A stretch of 64,000 nucleotides of DNA from Marivirga atlantica (GCF_016734805.1 NZ_JAERQG010000002.1:620001-684000), one strand, 5' to 3'; counted from the first letter of the stretch, positions 9,592-21,215 are shown. Numbers and translations: made by a program. The notes: a model not told the origin generated them from the sequence alone.

Positions 9592-11385
9592 ATGGATTAT
9601 CAGGTGATCATAACCTTAGTAGTTATAGTAGGGGCAATTTTCCTTTTTATTAGCGAGAAATTCTCCGTTGATATTATTGCCTTACTCATCATTATTTCTT
9701 TAGTAGTCAGTGGAGTGATATCCCCTGAAGAGGGAATAGCGGGTTTTAGTAATAAAGCCACCATCACTGTGGCTTTCATGTTTGTAATGAGTGCAGCTTT
9801 GCTCAAAACAGGTGCTTTACAATATGTTGCCTATAAACTATCAGCATTATTTCAGCATAATTTCAAGCTAGGTCTAGGCCTTATGATGCTTTTGATAGCT
9901 CTAATAAGTGCTTTTATTAATAATACACCAGTAGTTGCCGTATTTATACCGGTAGTAATTCAAATTGCTAAAAGTACCGGTAGAAGTGCTTCAAAAATGC
10001 TTATTCCCCTTTCCTTTGCTTCCATTTTTGGCGGTACCTGTACCTATATAGGCACTTCCACAAACGTTTTGGTAAGTGGAATAGCTGCTCAAAATGGACT
10101 GCCTGAATTTACTATGTTTCAACTATTGCCTTTTGGTGGTATTCTGGTAGTTGTTGGTATTGTTTATATGATGCTGATTGGTACGCGCTTGCTTCCTAAT
10201 AAGAGAAATAATGGAGATTTAGAGTCCAAATTTGGGATGCGTGAATACCTGACTGAAGTAGAGTTAATGGAGGGTACCGGATCAGTAGGTAAAACTATTA
10301 TGGAAAGTCCTTTGGTTAAGGATTTGAAAATTGATGTGCTTGAGGTTCAGCGTAATGGCACCAGATACAACCTGCCTCCGGGAGACTTTGTGCTATATGC
10401 GGATGATATTTTAAAGGTTCGATGTAATCTTTCAAATATTAAGGAATTAAAGAGCAGGGCTAAGGTGCTTGATTCTTCCTCTGTAAAGATGGCTGGTGAT
10501 AACCTCAAAGGGAAGTCATCATCTCTGGTAGAAATGGTTATTTCTGCCAACTCAGAGTTTGATGGTAAGACACTTAAAGACCTCGATTTCCGAAGAAGAT
10601 TTAGGGCATCTCCACTAGCGATTAAACATAGAGAAGAGGTACTTCATGATAATATTTACGATGTGAAATTAAAGGCTGGTGATGTGCTTCTGGCAGATGT
10701 AAAAAATCACTATATAAAGGAGTTGAAAAGACTAGAAATGTCCCAGAACGCGCCATTTGCCTTACTTTCATCGGATCCTATTGTTGATTTTCAGCGCAAG
10801 AAGTTTGCTGCTGTATTATTGCTTTTGGCTGCTGTAATAGGGGTTGCTACTATAGGTTTAATGGATATAGTGATGTCCGTAATGGTGGGTGTAGTCATAT
10901 TGGTAGTTACCAATATTATGAGTATGAAGGAGGTGTACAAAGCAATTAACTGGAAAATAGTATTCTTACTTGCTGGTGTATTGAGCTTTGGTGTAGCCCT
11001 GAAAAATACAGGTTTGGATGTAAGCATTGCTACAGGATTGATAAGTCAATTAGGGGATTTTGGCCCGGTTATTCTATTAAGTGGGCTTTATTTATGTACC
11101 TCTATTTTAACAGATTTAATGTCCAATAATGCTACTGCAGCACTAATGGCACCTATTGCTATTGCAGTCAGCACCCAGTTGGGGTTAAGTCCTACACCAT
11201 TTTTAATGGCTGTTACATTTGCTGCTTCGGCTAGTTTTATAACACCTATCGGTTACCAAACCAATACCATGGTTTATTCAGCAGGTAATTATAAGTTTGG
11301 AGATTTTATCAAGGTTGGCTTATTGTTGAATATTATTTTCTGGCTACTTGCTACTTTTCTGCTGCCAGTATTATTTCCTTTTTGA
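9592..11385 (+). CDS. SLC13/DASS family sodium-coupled anion transporter with two RCK_C domains
   Basis: A 597-residue inner-membrane transporter. The N-terminal membrane half (about 1-205) contains [15 protein letters not shown] and [13 protein letters not shown]; the C-terminal half (about 400-597) contains [17 protein letters not shown]. These asparagine-rich re-entrant motifs are typical of divalent anion:sodium symporters. Between the halves are two TrkA-C (RCK_C) regulatory domains (about 215-385), a common SLC13 insert. Substrates in the family are sulfate or C4-dicarboxylates; which applies here cannot be told. I chose the ATG at 9592 over the TTG one codon earlier. It ends five bases before the convergent DUF6122 gene. 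Confidence 0.9.
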   Translation: MDYQVIITLVVIVGAIFLFISEKFSVDIIALLIIISLVVSGVISPEEGIAGFSNKATITVAFMFVMSAALLKTGALQYVAYKLSALFQHNFKLGLGLMMLLIALISAFINNTPVVAVFIPVVIQIAKSTGRSASKMLIPLSFASIFGGTCTYIGTSTNVLVSGIAAQNGLPEFTMFQLLPFGGILVVVGIVYMMLIGTRLLPNKRNNGDLESKFGMREYLTEVELMEGTGSVGKTIMESPLVKDLKIDVLEVQRNGTRYNLPPGDFVLYADDILKVRCNLSNIKELKSRAKVLDSSSVKMAGDNLKGKSSSLVEMVISANSEFDGKTLKDLDFRRRFRASPLAIKHREEVLHDNIYDVKLKAGDVLLADVKNHYIKELKRLEMSQNAPFALLSSDPIVDFQRKKFAAVLLLLAAVIGVATIGLMDIVMSVMVGVVILVVTNIMSMKEVYKAINWKIVFLLAGVLSFGVALKNTGLDVSIATGLISQLGDFGPVILLSGLYLCTSILTDLMSNNATAALMAPIAIAVSTQLGLSPTPFLMAVTFAASASFITPIGYQTNTMVYSAGNYKFGDFIKVGLLLNIIFWLLATFLLPVLFPF

Positions 11386-11390
11386 GGCTA

Positions 11391-13662
<2,272 letters not shown>

Positions 13663-14451
13663 AGGTGGTAAAGTTCAAATTATAATCCAGAAATGTTGCA
13701 AAATGTTAGACCATCTTTTTCACTTTTCTGAATAGGGTAGGATTACAACTTAATCCATTGCTATCCTGCCATATTAATATAATGCAATTTTTTAATTAAT
13801 CAGATGGTCTCATTTTTTAGGTAGAATCCACCTCTTTTAGGTAGTTGCTCACAATCTCGCTAGCTATTTATTAATATGAGGGTACTATCATAAATATGAA
13901 TATACCTATATGTCGATATAAATTTTTATAAATATCCTTGGATTATATGAAAATGACCGATTTTCATTCTATAAAGCGATACAAAATAATATTTGGCATA
14001 CTGACAAGTGTTAATGTTGATTCTAATTAAGTGATCATAACTAATTTCAAATCAATTGAAAATAGGAAATTAATTGATCTATTAGTTAAATATATTTTTC
14101 ACCATGATGTCAGCTTTTATTTATATTATAATCTGATATGTCAAATTTATAAATGGGTCGTTCCAGCCTTAATTTTGACCTTAAATGTAAGGTTCCTCGA
14201 ATTAAGTAAAGAGTTATAATCAGAGGGTGATTTTGTATTTAGGGAATATTTCTTTTCTAAATTATAAGGCAGTGTTAATTGTACTTGATTCCTTATTGAG
14301 AGATTTAATAAAAGAAAAGCGTACTAATTTATAATCTGGTTGAATGAGTGTGTATTAGAAAAGTATAATATGAGTTTTTAACTCTTTTTTAATTTTTATC
14401 AATCTTAATATAGAATCTGGCTATTAATCTATTTATACTTAGTTTTATGAA
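13663..14451. other. Long AT-rich divergent intergenic region without a recognised gene
   Basis: This 789-bp stretch separates two divergent genes and contains no reading frame with a recognisable product. A GTG-started frame at 14031-14219 and a 28-codon frame at 13947-14030 are open, but neither has a convincing start region or family resemblance. The only clear structure is an inverted repeat at 13947-13967. Promoters for both flanking genes must lie here, but no exact TAnnTTTG box with a matching TTG was found. Confidence 0.6.
13947..13967. promoter_or_regulatory. Perfect 8-bp inverted repeat (operator-like)
   Basis: ATGAAAAT and ATTTTCAT flank a 5-bp spacer. It is not followed by a T tract in either direction, so a protein-binding site is more likely than a terminator. 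It lies about 285 bp from the minus-strand helicase start and 485 bp from the plus-strand nuclease start. Confidence 0.35.
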
Positions 14452-15453
14452 ATGAAGAAAATATTACTTTATACGGTCTTAATTATTGTCACCTCATTTA
14501 TCACTTTTTATTTCTGGGCTGGTTCTGGTTTCTCCGATGTTGATAGTTATTATCAAATCGAAACTTATCATGATGACTTCACAAATGATGGAGATACGCT
14601 TAAAATCATGACTTACAATATTGGCTATCTTTCGGGGATGACTAATAATTTGGCAGTTGAAAGAACTCCTGATTTGACCTACGAAAATCTTCATAAAAGC
14701 TATAGCTTTTTAAGTAATCAAAACCCTGACATTATAGGTTTTCAGGAGATCGATTTTAATTCGGATCGAAGCTTTAATTTCAATCAATTGGATAGCCTGG
14801 CGATTCGCCATAATTATCCTAATGCTGCTAAAGCCATTAACTGGGATAAATCATATGTGCCATTTCCCTATTGGCCAATCAAATATCAATTTGGTAAGAT
14901 ATTAAGTGGTCAGGCAATTCTTAGTAAATTACAAATTGTTTCCGATTCTGTAGTAGTGTTAGATAAGCCTCAATCTGCTCCTTTCTATTATAAAAAATTC
15001 TATTTAGATAGATTAGTTCAGGTTACAAAAATTACTCATACTTCAGGAGAATTTGTTGTGATGAATGTGCACCTTGAAGCCTTTGATAAGGAGACTAGGG
15101 AGAGTCAAGCTGAGCAAGTGCTGCAACTATTTAATAAATATGAAAAAGAGTATCCGGTATTTTTAATTGGTGACTTTAATAGTCGTCCACCATTTGCAAC
15201 TGAGATCACCGAAATTGAAAAAACGATATCTATTTTTTTAGAACATCCTGGTATGGGTGAGGCAATAGATAAATCTCGTTACCTTGAAAATGAATCAAGC
15301 TTCTTTACCTTTGATACAGGAAATCCTTATGAGAGACTTGACTACATTTTTTATACCAAAAATAGGATAACCAAAGTAGCCAGTGATGTGGCACGTGAAG
15401 CTGGTGATATATCTGACCATTTACCTGTTTGGATGACCTTTACTTTAAATTAA
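14452..15453 (+). CDS. Membrane-anchored endonuclease/exonuclease/phosphatase (EEP) family protein
   Basis: A 333-residue EEP-fold metal-dependent hydrolase. After one N-terminal hydrophobic helix (about 4-23) acting as signal anchor, the catalytic motifs appear in order: MTYNIGY, GFQEID (metal-binding Glu), NVHLEAFDKETRESQAEQ, LIGDFNSRPP, LDYIFY and ISDHLPV (catalytic His). All expected active-site residues are present. Family members cleave DNA, RNA or phosphoester lipids; the extracytoplasmic position suggests a secreted nuclease or phosphodiesterase, but the substrate is unknown. The DinB-like gene follows after a 4-bp gap, so the two form an operon. Confidence 0.85.
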   Translation: MKKILLYTVLIIVTSFITFYFWAGSGFSDVDSYYQIETYHDDFTNDGDTLKIMTYNIGYLSGMTNNLAVERTPDLTYENLHKSYSFLSNQNPDIIGFQEIDFNSDRSFNFNQLDSLAIRHNYPNAAKAINWDKSYVPFPYWPIKYQFGKILSGQAILSKLQIVSDSVVVLDKPQSAPFYYKKFYLDRLVQVTKITHTSGEFVVMNVHLEAFDKETRESQAEQVLQLFNKYEKEYPVFLIGDFNSRPPFATEITEIEKTISIFLEHPGMGEAIDKSRYLENESSFFTFDTGNPYERLDYIFYTKNRITKVASDVAREAGDISDHLPVWMTFTLN

Positions 15454-15457
15454 TGAT

Positions 15458-16006
15458 ATGCATAAGAGTTTAGAAAAACATTGGGTGAGACTTGAAGAAA
15501 ATAAGGAATATTATGATGCACTTTTAAAAGTTTTTAATGAAGTGCAATTAAACTTCAAGCCTGATGAAAATTCATGGTCGATGATTGAAGTAATGCATCA
15601 TCTATTTACTTCTGAAAAATTATCAATTGAGTTTGTAAAGAATTTCGACTTTAATCGAAAGAATGTAAAACTGGGGCTTAAGTCACAACTTAAAACTATT
15701 CTGTTAGTTAACAGACTCAATTCAAAGAAGAAATTCAAAGCGCCCAAGATTCTGGCAAAAAAAGGTGCTGATTTAAATCTTTCAATGGATGCGCATACTT
15801 TTCAACATCAGTGGGATGATCTTAGAGCTGACATGAAAAATGTATTGGATAATTTTCCTGAAGAGAAATTGAACTACTTTGTTTTTAATCAGCCTGTTAC
15901 TGGTAAAATGAAAATAGGGCAGACCTTACAATTCTTCAATGCACACCTGAATCACCACAAACATCAAATTGAAAATATAAATCATCATCCAAATTTTCCG
16001 GTTTAA
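15458..16006 (+). CDS. DinB-like (DinB/YfiT superfamily) protein
   Basis: A 182-residue four-helix-bundle protein. WSMIEVMHHLFTSE (about 42-55) and NAHLNHHKHQIENI near the C terminus supply the three-histidine metal site expected of DinB/YfiT proteins. Some members are metal-dependent thiol transferases or hydrolases; most, including this one, have no known substrate. It has no signal peptide, so it is probably cytoplasmic even though its operon partner, four bases upstream, is membrane-anchored. Confidence 0.75.
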   Translation: MHKSLEKHWVRLEENKEYYDALLKVFNEVQLNFKPDENSWSMIEVMHHLFTSEKLSIEFVKNFDFNRKNVKLGLKSQLKTILLVNRLNSKKKFKAPKILAKKGADLNLSMDAHTFQHQWDDLRADMKNVLDNFPEEKLNYFVFNQPVTGKMKIGQTLQFFNAHLNHHKHQIENINHHPNFPV

Positions 16007-16074
16007 AAAATCATTTAAGTCTGGATAAAAAAAAGCTTCTTTGATTATATTGCCAAAGAATTAAAAAACCGAAC

Positions 16075-16536
16075 ATGATACCAGAATTTGAAAAGCTACA
16101 ACCAGAAGAAGTTGAATTACTAAACAAAGTTCCGGCAATGGTAACCATTTTAATTGCTGGGGCCGATGAGGAAATTAGCAAAAGTGAATTGCAAAAAGCC
16201 GTTAGCCTGACAAAGACAAAGCAGAGTAAAGCCAGAAGAGAATTATTATCATACTATCAACAGGTTGGACCTGATTTTGAAGAAATTCTTAATGATCTTT
16301 TGAAATCGTATCCCGAAGATCCTGAAACAAGGAGTAAAATGGTAATTGAAGATTTAGAGAGGCTGAATGAAATTCTACCAAAGCTCGATAAAGCATGGGC
16401 GGTGCAATTTGTTGAGTCAATGAAAGAAATTGCTAAGAAGGTTGCTGAAGCTGCAGGTGGTGTTTTTGGCTATCTGGCTATCGGATACGAAGAGTCAAAG
16501 TTAATTGATCTAAAAATGATAAAGAAGCCGGCTTAA
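16075..16536 (+). CDS. Hypothetical cytoplasmic protein with TerB-like N-terminal pattern
   Basis: A 153-residue, mainly helical acidic protein. The segment VTILIAGADEEISKSELQKAV (read in parts, about 22-42) has the hydrophobic-helix/GADxxIxxxE pattern of TerB-like (tellurite resistance B) folds, in which acidic residues can bind a metal ion. The rest (YYQQVGPDFEEILNDLL, then DLERLNEILPKL) continues as helices. I recall similar Bacteroidota hypothetical proteins but no named family. Function unknown. It is a single gene ending in its own terminator. Confidence 0.55.
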   Translation: MIPEFEKLQPEEVELLNKVPAMVTILIAGADEEISKSELQKAVSLTKTKQSKARRELLSYYQQVGPDFEEILNDLLKSYPEDPETRSKMVIEDLERLNEILPKLDKAWAVQFVESMKEIAKKVAEAAGGVFGYLAIGYEESKLIDLKMIKKPA

Positions 16537-16554
16537 AGTCGGTTTTCCTTTTTT
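16524..16554 (+). terminator. Imperfect terminator overlapping the stop codon
   Basis: AAGCCGGCTT and AAGTCGGTT pair with one bulged G and one G-T pair, followed by a T-rich run (TTTTCCTTTTTT). The hairpin begins inside the last codons of the TerB-like gene. Confidence 0.5.
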
Positions 16555-16601
16555 ATACTTAAAGAGATTTAATCGACTTTATCTAAATCTTATCTTTTTG
16601 A

Positions 16602-16609
16602 TATATTTG
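16602..16609 (+). promoter_or_regulatory. Bacteroidota -7 box for rpe
   Basis: TATATTTG is an exact TAnnTTTG match, about 90 bp upstream of the rpe ATG. No clean TTG is found at -33. It would give an 80-90 nt leader that contains the hairpins noted at 16624-16674. Confidence 0.45.
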
Positions 16610-16623
16610 CCGCATGAAATAGG

Positions 16624-16674
16624 CCCCGAATCTTCGGTACTAGTTTCATGGCATACCCCAAGTTTTTTCGGGGT
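16624..16674 (+). promoter_or_regulatory. Possible alternative hairpins in the rpe leader
   Basis: CCCCGAA (16624-16630) can pair with TTCGGGG (16667-16673). Alternatively CCGAA/TTCGG (16626-16637) and ACCCC/GGGGT (16655-16659 with 16670-16674) can form. The two arrangements exclude each other because they share bases. A TTTTTT run lies inside the second loop, not after the stem, so this is not a normal terminator. It may be a leader control element or chance. Confidence 0.25.
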
Positions 16675-16699
16675 GACCATACAAAATAAATTTGCACAC

Positions 16700-17356
16700 A
16701 TGAATCATTTAATTGCTCCCTCAATATTAGCCGCTGACTTTGCTAACCTTCAACGTGATGTTGAAATGCTCAACGCCAGCGAGGCTGACTACATCCATGT
16801 AGATATTATGGACGGAATATTCGTTCCAAACATCTCATTTGGCTTACCTGTGTGCGAAGCCATCTATAAGCATGCTAAAAAACCATTGGATGTTCATTTA
16901 ATGATTGAGAAGCCGGAGAATTACATTCAGGCTTTTCATGATGCTGGTGCAGCAACCATTTCAGTGCACTATGAAGCTACCAATCATTTGCATAGAGTTT
17001 TGCAACAAATAAGAGATTTCGGCCTACGAGCTGGTGTAGCTATTAACCCACATACCAATGTTCAGCTGCTTGAAGATGTAATTACTGATATAGATTTGGT
17101 GTGCATGATGTCTGTAAACCCTGGTTTCGGTGGTCAGAAGTTTATTGAACAAACTTATACCAAAGTAAGACGACTTAAGGAAATTATTGTAGATGCTGAA
17201 GCTTCTACTTTGATCGAAATAGATGGTGGTGTAAATATTGACAATGCACCAAAGCTTTTGGAGGCAGGCGCAGATGTTTTGGTTGCTGGAAGTTTTGTTT
17301 TTAAATCAGACAGCCCCATTGATACTATTAAGGAATTGAAGAACGTTGGTTCATAA
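16700..17356 (+). CDS. rpe: Ribulose-phosphate 3-epimerase
   Basis: A 218-residue TIM-barrel enzyme that interconverts ribulose 5-phosphate and xylulose 5-phosphate in the pentose phosphate pathway. Hallmarks are APSILAADF, HVDIMDGIFVPNISFG (metal-binding His and catalytic Asp), LDVHLMIEKP, MSVNPGFGGQKF (phosphate-gripping loop) and IDGGVN (second catalytic Asp). I chose the ATG at 16700: it gives MNHLIAPSILAADF and the usual 215-220 residue length. The frame is open further upstream to 16598, but that part overlaps the predicted promoter and leader. The TonB-receptor gene starts nine bases after the stop, an unusual operon partner for this enzyme. Confidence 0.95.
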   Translation: MNHLIAPSILAADFANLQRDVEMLNASEADYIHVDIMDGIFVPNISFGLPVCEAIYKHAKKPLDVHLMIEKPENYIQAFHDAGAATISVHYEATNHLHRVLQQIRDFGLRAGVAINPHTNVQLLEDVITDIDLVCMMSVNPGFGGQKFIEQTYTKVRRLKEIIVDAEASTLIEIDGGVNIDNAPKLLEAGADVLVAGSFVFKSDSPIDTIKELKNVGS

Positions 17357-17365
17357 ATTTCCTTC

Positions 17366-19729
17366 ATGCAAATTTTGAAGTACTTTTCAATTTACATTCT
17401 TTTTCTTCTTACCGCAGCTACATCTGTTGCACAACAGTTGAGTGGGAAAGTACTAGCTGACGATAGCGAAATACCAATTTCAGAAGCAGTCATTCAAATT
17501 AAAGGAACTAAGAAAAGTGCTGTTTCTAATGAGCAAGGGGAGTTTAGCTTAATGCTCAATGCTGATAAGTCAATCACGCTACTTGTAAGTCATGTGGCAT
17601 ATGTCAATAAAGAAGTTGTATTAAAGCCACCTTTTGAGCAAGATATACTCATTAGGATGGAGAGAGAGCAGCTGGTACTTAATCAGGTGGATGTAAAAGG
17701 AAATACCGATGATGCTTTGCCACAAGGTAATTTGCAACCGCTCACTCCATTAAGTGTAAATGAGGTAGCTACTCCTTTTAACGAATTTAGCCAGCTGATT
17801 AATACTTTACCCGGAGTTGTATCAAATAACGAGTTGAGCAGCTCTTATGCCGTAAGGGGAGGGAATTTTGATGAAAACCTCATCTATGTAAACGGAATGG
17901 AAATTTACCGACCTTTTCTGATAAGGGCAGGACAGCAGGAAGGTCTTAGCTTTATCAACCCTGATATGGTAAACAATATTAAATTTTCAGCTGGTGGATG
18001 GGAAAATAAGTATGGCGACAAGCTTTCAAGTAACTTGATAGTTGACTATAAAGAACCAGAAGAAACTCAGGGAAATATAAATGTGGGTTTGCTGGGTGCT
18101 TCAGCCTATGTAGGTGCTTCTTTGTCTGATGGTAGTAGTTTGCTTTTAGGTGCTCGTTATAAGAATGCACGTTACTTATTCAATACATTTGACACCAATG
18201 GAGAGTACTTACCCTTGTTTGTTGATGCCCAGGCTTTCTACAGTAAAAGCTTTAATAGCAAAACGTCCATTGACGTTCTTATCTCACTAGCTCAGAATGA
18301 CTATCAAGTGGTTCCTTCAACTCAAGAAACTGATTTTGGCAATTTCCAACAGAAGTTCAGGTTCTTAGTGGTTTATGATGGAGCTGAATCTTTGAAATAT
18401 AGAACTGCCCAGGGAGGTATTAGGTTGAAACATCTATTTTCTGAACGTTTTAGGTCTTCGGTAATAGTTTCAGCTTTTCAAACCTCTGAATTTGAATATA
18501 ATAACACCGAAGGCTTCTACCGCTTATGTGATGTTGATCGTGATATCAATTCGGATACTTTTGATCAATGCATAAGTCAAAGGGGAGCAGGTAGTAACTT
18601 CCTTTATGCACGAAATATCTTAGACGCAGGAGTATTTCAAATAATCAACAGAAATGACTGGCAGCTAAGTAAAAGGCATTTGCTTTCTTTTGGGATAGAA
18701 TATAAGTACCAGACTGTTGATGATCTGTTAGATGAATACGAATTCATTGATTCTGCTGATTTCGTTCAAATTAACAGAGTGGTTAATCAGGAAAATCAAT
18801 TATATGTGAATTTTGCCAATGCATACGTACAACATGAGTGGGAAATCAATAACAGAACGTTTCTGAATTATGGGTTTAGAGTTAACTATGGAAGTAATAC
18901 AGAAGAATTATTATTTAGTCCTAGAGTTAGTTTACAGAAAAAATTACATCCTGATAAGTCTGGGCAGCTAACATTCGCTGCAGGCATGTATAGACAATAT
19001 CCGTTTTACAGAGAGTTAAGAGATCAGGATGGACAAGTAAATAATGAGGTAAAGGCGCAAAGCTCTTTACATCTGGTAACAAATTACACCAAGAATCTGG
19101 AATTGTGGTACAGGCCCTTTCAACTCACCACAGCAGCATATTACAAGTATTACTTTAGTCTAATTCCTTATGATGTTGACAATATTAGAATTAGGTATAG
19201 ACCTGAATTAGATGCCGTGGGTTATGCTACAGGTGCTGATATTAGACTGAGTGGTGAGTTTATTCCTGATACCCAATCTTGGTTAAGTTTAAGTGTGTTG
19301 TCAGCGAAAGAGGATGTAGAAGGTGATGGTCAGGGTTTTATAAGAAGGCCATCAGATCAAAGAGTTACTGCCACTATTTTCTTTCAGGATTATTTTATCA
19401 ACAACCCGAGTTTACGAGTAAACCTTAAATTACAAGTAGGATCAGGCTTACCCTTTAGTGCTCCCAATAGTTTGAAAGGTAGAAATTCTTTTAGTGGTGA
19501 ATGGTACAGGCGAATGGATGTAGGTTTCTCTAAAGAGTTTGATTTGGAAAACATGAATAGCTTTAAATTTATTGAGTCATTTTGGCTAGGAGTAGACGTG
19601 CTCAATGTTTTAGGTGTTTCCAACACTATATCATATTCCTGGATTGAAGATTTTAACGGTCAGAACTTTGCCATCCCCAATTCGTTATCGGCAAGATTTT
19701 TGAATGTAAAGGGTATTGTCAAATTTTAA
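17366..19729 (+). CDS. TonB-dependent receptor with N-terminal CarboxypepD_reg-like domain
   Basis: A 787-residue outer-membrane receptor. Signal peptide 1-22 (ends TSVAQ), then a carboxypeptidase-regulatory-like beta-sandwich (about 24-105, GKVLADDSEIPISEAVIQI and NEQGEFSL), a plug domain (about 118-215, with LINTLPGVVSNNELSSSYAV, RGGNFDENLIYVNGMEIY in part), and a beta-barrel to the end (RFLNVKGIVKF). The layout is common in Bacteroidota for TonB/ExbBD-powered uptake. There is no SusD-like partner nearby, so carbohydrate uptake is not implied; the substrate is unknown. It follows rpe by 9 bp and precedes a lipoprotein gene by 14 bp. Confidence 0.9.
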   Translation: MQILKYFSIYILFLLTAATSVAQQLSGKVLADDSEIPISEAVIQIKGTKKSAVSNEQGEFSLMLNADKSITLLVSHVAYVNKEVVLKPPFEQDILIRMEREQLVLNQVDVKGNTDDALPQGNLQPLTPLSVNEVATPFNEFSQLINTLPGVVSNNELSSSYAVRGGNFDENLIYVNGMEIYRPFLIRAGQQEGLSFINPDMVNNIKFSAGGWENKYGDKLSSNLIVDYKEPEETQGNINVGLLGASAYVGASLSDGSSLLLGARYKNARYLFNTFDTNGEYLPLFVDAQAFYSKSFNSKTSIDVLISLAQNDYQVVPSTQETDFGNFQQKFRFLVVYDGAESLKYRTAQGGIRLKHLFSERFRSSVIVSAFQTSEFEYNNTEGFYRLCDVDRDINSDTFDQCISQRGAGSNFLYARNILDAGVFQIINRNDWQLSKRHLLSFGIEYKYQTVDDLLDEYEFIDSADFVQINRVVNQENQLYVNFANAYVQHEWEINNRTFLNYGFRVNYGSNTEELLFSPRVSLQKKLHPDKSGQLTFAAGMYRQYPFYRELRDQDGQVNNEVKAQSSLHLVTNYTKNLELWYRPFQLTTAAYYKYYFSLIPYDVDNIRIRYRPELDAVGYATGADIRLSGEFIPDTQSWLSLSVLSAKEDVEGDGQGFIRRPSDQRVTATIFFQDYFINNPSLRVNLKLQVGSGLPFSAPNSLKGRNSFSGEWYRRMDVGFSKEFDLENMNSFKFIESFWLGVDVLNVLGVSNTISYSWIEDFNGQNFAIPNSLSARFLNVKGIVKF

Positions 19730-19743
19730 AAGTCATTTTACTA

Positions 19744-20241
19744 ATGAAACTTCAACTTTATTTTTTAGCACTATTTCTTTTACTTTCATCATGTAAAACT
19801 ACCACCAAACTACCTACAGATAATAATCAAACGATTGATATTAGCGGGAATTTTAATGCCACCGATGCAGAAATCGCTATAAATGACATCTATTTAGCTT
19901 TTCAAGAATCAGAATGGTATTTATCTGAAATAGCCGATGCAGCTATAGCTTCTAAAGCTTATGTTCAAAACTTTGAAGTAAATCTGGACAATAAGAGTTA
20001 CATCAATAAACTATTAAAGTCTGCTTTAAATCAGCAACTTAATGATGATGACCAAATGGAGCAGTTGAAAGCTCAGAATAAATCAATGGCCAGCTATGTT
20101 TTCCGTGGGAAATTATCAGTTTCTGAAAGGAACGAAGACCAGAATAGTGTAACCTACCAATTGAATATAGTTCTGACTAACCCAGCCAATGAAACCGTTT
20201 GGGAAAAAACAGACTTTATCAAAAAGTACCTTAATAATTAA
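19744..20241 (+). CDS. Lipoprotein, possibly LpoB-like
   Basis: A 165-residue lipoprotein: hydrophobic leader followed by the lipobox LLLSSC (Cys17). The mature part starts with a polar linker and then reads TIDISGNFNATDAEIAIND, AFQESEWYL and NKSYINKLLKSALNQQL. The 'sisG-n-TD' opening and the later strand/helix order recall the LpoB-type penicillin-binding-protein activator fold, but the resemblance is weak and I make no functional claim. It is the third gene of the rpe operon, and its stop codon overlaps that of the convergent Spx/ArsC-like gene by four bases. Confidence 0.6.
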   Translation: MKLQLYFLALFLLLSSCKTTTKLPTDNNQTIDISGNFNATDAEIAINDIYLAFQESEWYLSEIADAAIASKAYVQNFEVNLDNKSYINKLLKSALNQQLNDDDQMEQLKAQNKSMASYVFRGKLSVSERNEDQNSVTYQLNIVLTNPANETVWEKTDFIKKYLNN

Positions 20242-20603
20242 TTAGCTTTTTCTACACCAATCCTCTTTTTGAGTCGCTCAACGGTAGCTTTTGAGTTGCC
20301 AACAAATATTTCTCCATTAATTAGGAATACAGGTCTTTTTAGAAAAGTATATTCTTGTAGGATGAGCGTTTTATAATCGTTCTCGGTTAGGTTTTTGTTT
20401 TTTAAATCCAGTTCTTTATACTTTCTGGCTCGTTTATTGAAAAGCTCTTCGTATGATTCTGTAATTACATAAAGTTCAAGTAATTGAGCTTCTGTTAGGG
20501 GAGCATTTTTAATATCAATAGTTTCAAAACCTTCAAGGTTCATTTGGCTCATTATTTTTTTACAAGTGTCGCAAGTGCTTAAATAATAAACTGCTTTCCT
20601 CAT
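20238..20603 (-). CDS. ArsC/Spx family thioredoxin-fold protein
   Basis: A 121-residue protein of the ArsC/Spx/YffB group. It opens AVYYLSTCDTCKKIMSQ, with a CxxC pair at Cys11 and Cys14, and later contains LKRPVFLINGEIFVGN, the conserved Arg-Pro segment that in ArsC binds the oxyanion. The family contains glutathione-linked arsenate reductases and the RNA-polymerase-binding regulator Spx. The CxxC resembles Spx, but Spx as such is a Firmicutes regulator and there is no arsenic cluster here, so neither role can be assigned. It ends in a 4-bp tail-to-tail overlap with the lipoprotein gene. Confidence 0.75.
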   Translation of the reverse strand: MRKAVYYLSTCDTCKKIMSQMNLEGFETIDIKNAPLTEAQLLELYVITESYEELFNKRARKYKELDLKNKNLTENDYKTLILQEYTFLKRPVFLINGEIFVGNSKATVERLKKRIGVEKAN

Positions 20604-20712
20604 TTATTCTGTTTTTTAATGATAAAGTAGGTAAAATATTTGCCTTAAGCCAACAAAAACCATTAATTCGGGGTTTAGTTTTTAAAAATAAAATATAAAT
20701 AAGTACAATATC

Positions 20713-21192
20713 ATGAAGAAAATGTTGAGAAATGGGTTGATTGCCTTTATAGCAATCCTAGGTTTAAATGTTCAGTCTGCGTTTGCACAAGATGCGGAAA
20801 TATCAGACAATACGCTTTACAATTATGCCTTGTTAATGCAAGTTGTAGAACAAATGAAAGCTGAAATAAGTACTGCTGTTCAGGCAAGAATTGATGCCCA
20901 AGATGGTTTTGATGGGAAAAGATATTCAGAATTAGCTAGTGCTGGTGATAATGAAGCTAAATTGAAAGAATTAGGTGCTAATGAATTTGAAATTAAGTTT
21001 ATGGGTATCCTAGTTGAGGAGCAAGAGGAAAGAAAAGCAGCAATCAAGGAAGTGCTAAATACACTTGCTCAGAAAATGGTAGGCGTAGCTAATTATAAAG
21101 CGGTGAAGTCTGCTTTATCAAGTGATGCTGATGTAAAGGCGAGATATCAGGAAATTGAAAGCAGAATTGCTGCTCCATCTGATGATGCTTAA
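20713..21192 (+). CDS. Secreted helical protein of unknown function
   Basis: A 159-residue exported protein. Signal peptide 1-25 (ends SAFAQ) precedes a soluble, mostly helical, acidic domain (LYNYALLMQVVEQMKAEIS, VEEQEERKAAIKEVLNTLAQKM, in pieces) and a short acidic tail. The repeated alanine/glutamate helices suggest a periplasmic helical bundle. No family is recognised with confidence. A strong terminator follows 24 bp after the stop, so it forms a single-gene unit. Confidence 0.65.
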   Translation: MKKMLRNGLIAFIAILGLNVQSAFAQDAEISDNTLYNYALLMQVVEQMKAEISTAVQARIDAQDGFDGKRYSELASAGDNEAKLKELGANEFEIKFMGILVEEQEERKAAIKEVLNTLAQKMVGVANYKAVKSALSSDADVKARYQEIESRIAAPSDDA

Positions 21193-21215
21193 TTGATAAA
21201 AATATTATTCTGGTA

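Noticed and set aside
14031-14219. Open frame of 62 codons as a gene
   Set aside because: GTG start, very AT-rich, no ribosome-binding context, no family resemblance; frames of this size are expected by chance in AT-rich DNA.
16598-16699. N-terminal extension of ribulose-phosphate epimerase
   Set aside because: The extra 34 codons overlap the -7 box and hairpins and are not part of the conserved enzyme; the ATG at 16700 gives the normal length.
20238-20603. Arsenate reductase as specific function
   Set aside because: There is no arsenic resistance cluster and the CxxC pair fits Spx-like proteins equally well; only the superfamily is supported.
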